This document shows positions 33,523 to 34,032 of a stretch of 34,032 nt of DNA, piece after piece. The position numbers and the translations under genes are program-made. The stretch is from contig JANXVN010000292.1 of the NCBI GenBank assembly GCA_025351645.1, positions 1 to 34,032 on the forward strand, written 5' to 3'. Every line of letters begins with the position of its first letter. Position 1 is the stretch's first letter. The DNA comes from Ferruginibacter sp. (GTDB lineage: Bacteria; Bacteroidota; Bacteroidia; Chitinophagales; Chitinophagaceae). The notes beneath the pieces are model-generated. The model did not search any database. It had not been told where the DNA came from and saw only the letters and a list, made by a program, of their open reading frames with translations.

Positions 33523-34032
33523 TTAAACCAAGCTTTCAGCAGCCACCGGCACATGCAGGTCAAACACTTCTGCCAATAATTCAAAAGAATGTTTTCTTTC
33601 TTCAACGGTACCAGCCATAGTTGCTGCAATAATTTCATCAATACCAAATTCATCTGCTAATTGCTTTAATTGTTCCTTTACTTGTATTGGCGTGCCTGAA
33701 ACTATCCTGCCACTGTTGTACTTAATTTTTTGTAATTCTTCTTTTGAAAAAATATAGTCTTTAACGGTTTCGTAACCGCCTGGTTTTTCAAAATTGCCTT
33801 TTTCAAATTGCAGTAAACGATAGTCCATCAGCTTACGCATTTTCCCGGCTTCTTCTTCTGTTTCGGCACACAATACCGAAATAGCGAGCATGGCATGTGG
33901 TGCTGGAAATTGTTCTGAAGGGGTAAATTGGCGGCGGTAGGTTTCTACAACTTCCGGGCCTGCCTGGCCGTTAATAAACCTGGCTATAACCAGCCCCATG
34001 CCAAATTTAGCGGCAATGCTGCTACTGCCGCC
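33523..34032 (-). CDS. LLM-class flavin-dependent oxidoreductase, 3' part only
   Basis: The C-terminal 169 residues of a luciferase-like monooxygenase; the 5' part runs off the right edge. The visible frame enters as GGSSSIAAKFGMGLVIARFI, matching the (L/G)GSS-x-x-x-A-x-x-x-G segment that binds FMN phosphate in this class. It continues with FTPSEQFPAPHAMLAISVLC-AETEEEA, typical of the YhbW/MsnO-like subgroup. An internal ATG at 33999 is not the start, because the frame and homology continue through it. It would use reduced FMN and O2 on an unknown substrate. Confidence 0.85.
   Translation of the reverse strand, partial: GGSSSIAAKFGMGLVIARFINGQAGPEVVETYRRQFTPSEQFPAPHAMLAISVLCAETEEEAGKMRKLMDYRLLQFEKGNFEKPGGYETVKDYIFSKEELQKIKYNSGRIVSGTPIQVKEQLKQLADEFGIDEIIAATMAGTVEERKHSFELLAEVFDLHVPVAAESLV

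Noticed and set aside
1..34032. tRNA, rRNA, tmRNA or riboswitch genes
   Set aside because: Intergenic regions on both strands were read for cloverleaf-like segments and known conserved cores; none could be supported. A covariance-model scan would be decisive.

Overview
The window looks like a chromosomal segment of a Bacteroidota bacterium, probably a member of the Chitinophagaceae. The evidence is low-to-moderate GC, Bacteroidota-only families (GLPGLI protein, CarboxypepD_reg/OMP_b-brl_3 barrel, SecD-SecF fusion, a NusB of about 310 residues, a DUF5723/TSP3/OmpA protein) and promoters resembling TTTG-N18/19-TAnnTTTG, with little Shine-Dalgarno signal. The genus is an inference; no rRNA or tRNA gene was seen.

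Layout. 1-800 holds no convincing gene, only relics of three short repeat families. 799-5269 carries hutU (urocanate hydratase) and the groES-groEL chaperonin operon, all on the minus strand. A palindrome, a 17-codon ORF and a terminator stand about 300 bp upstream of hutU. 5581-8549 is the plus-strand housekeeping run nusB - DUF1573 lipoprotein - yajC - coaE, its gaps filled by MITE-like elements and 7-bp tandem repeats. 8624-11525 (minus) holds a PLP aminotransferase and an exported class A beta-lactamase-fold serine hydrolase. 11652-14600 is secDF. 14655-16437 is repeat-rich sequence around a DUF2071 gene. 16438-18597 is a DUF5723/TSP3/OmpA outer-membrane protein. 18883-32585 is dominated by alpha-glucan metabolism: glgB (followed by a TPR protein), an MFS sugar transporter with a SusA-like amylase, glgC and glgA. 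An outer-membrane barrel/GLPGLI pair and a damaged type II toxin-antitoxin pair interrupt it. The right end has a DoxX-family membrane protein and the 3' part of an LLM-class flavin monooxygenase.

How the genes work together. GlgC makes ADP-glucose, GlgA elongates the glucan and GlgB branches it. The exported amylase and its adjacent transporter would feed in maltodextrin-derived sugars. YajC and SecDF are both accessory parts of the Sec translocase, which the many signal-peptide proteins here would use.

The least ordinary content is non-coding. Family A (four nearly complete copies and one relic, 90-112 bp) has terminal inverted repeats near CAATGCCGTTAAGTTAAGG. Family B (two copies) has arms near CCTCCCTGC...GGTTC. 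Heptanucleotide arrays flank several family A copies, and one ends 4 nt before the coaE start codon. Other points are a one-base frameshift in the toxin gene at a CCCTTTT run, the hutU-upstream mini-transcript and a 26-codon hydrophobic ORF near 14.9 kb. I found no CRISPR array, transposase gene, prophage or clear new multi-gene defence system.
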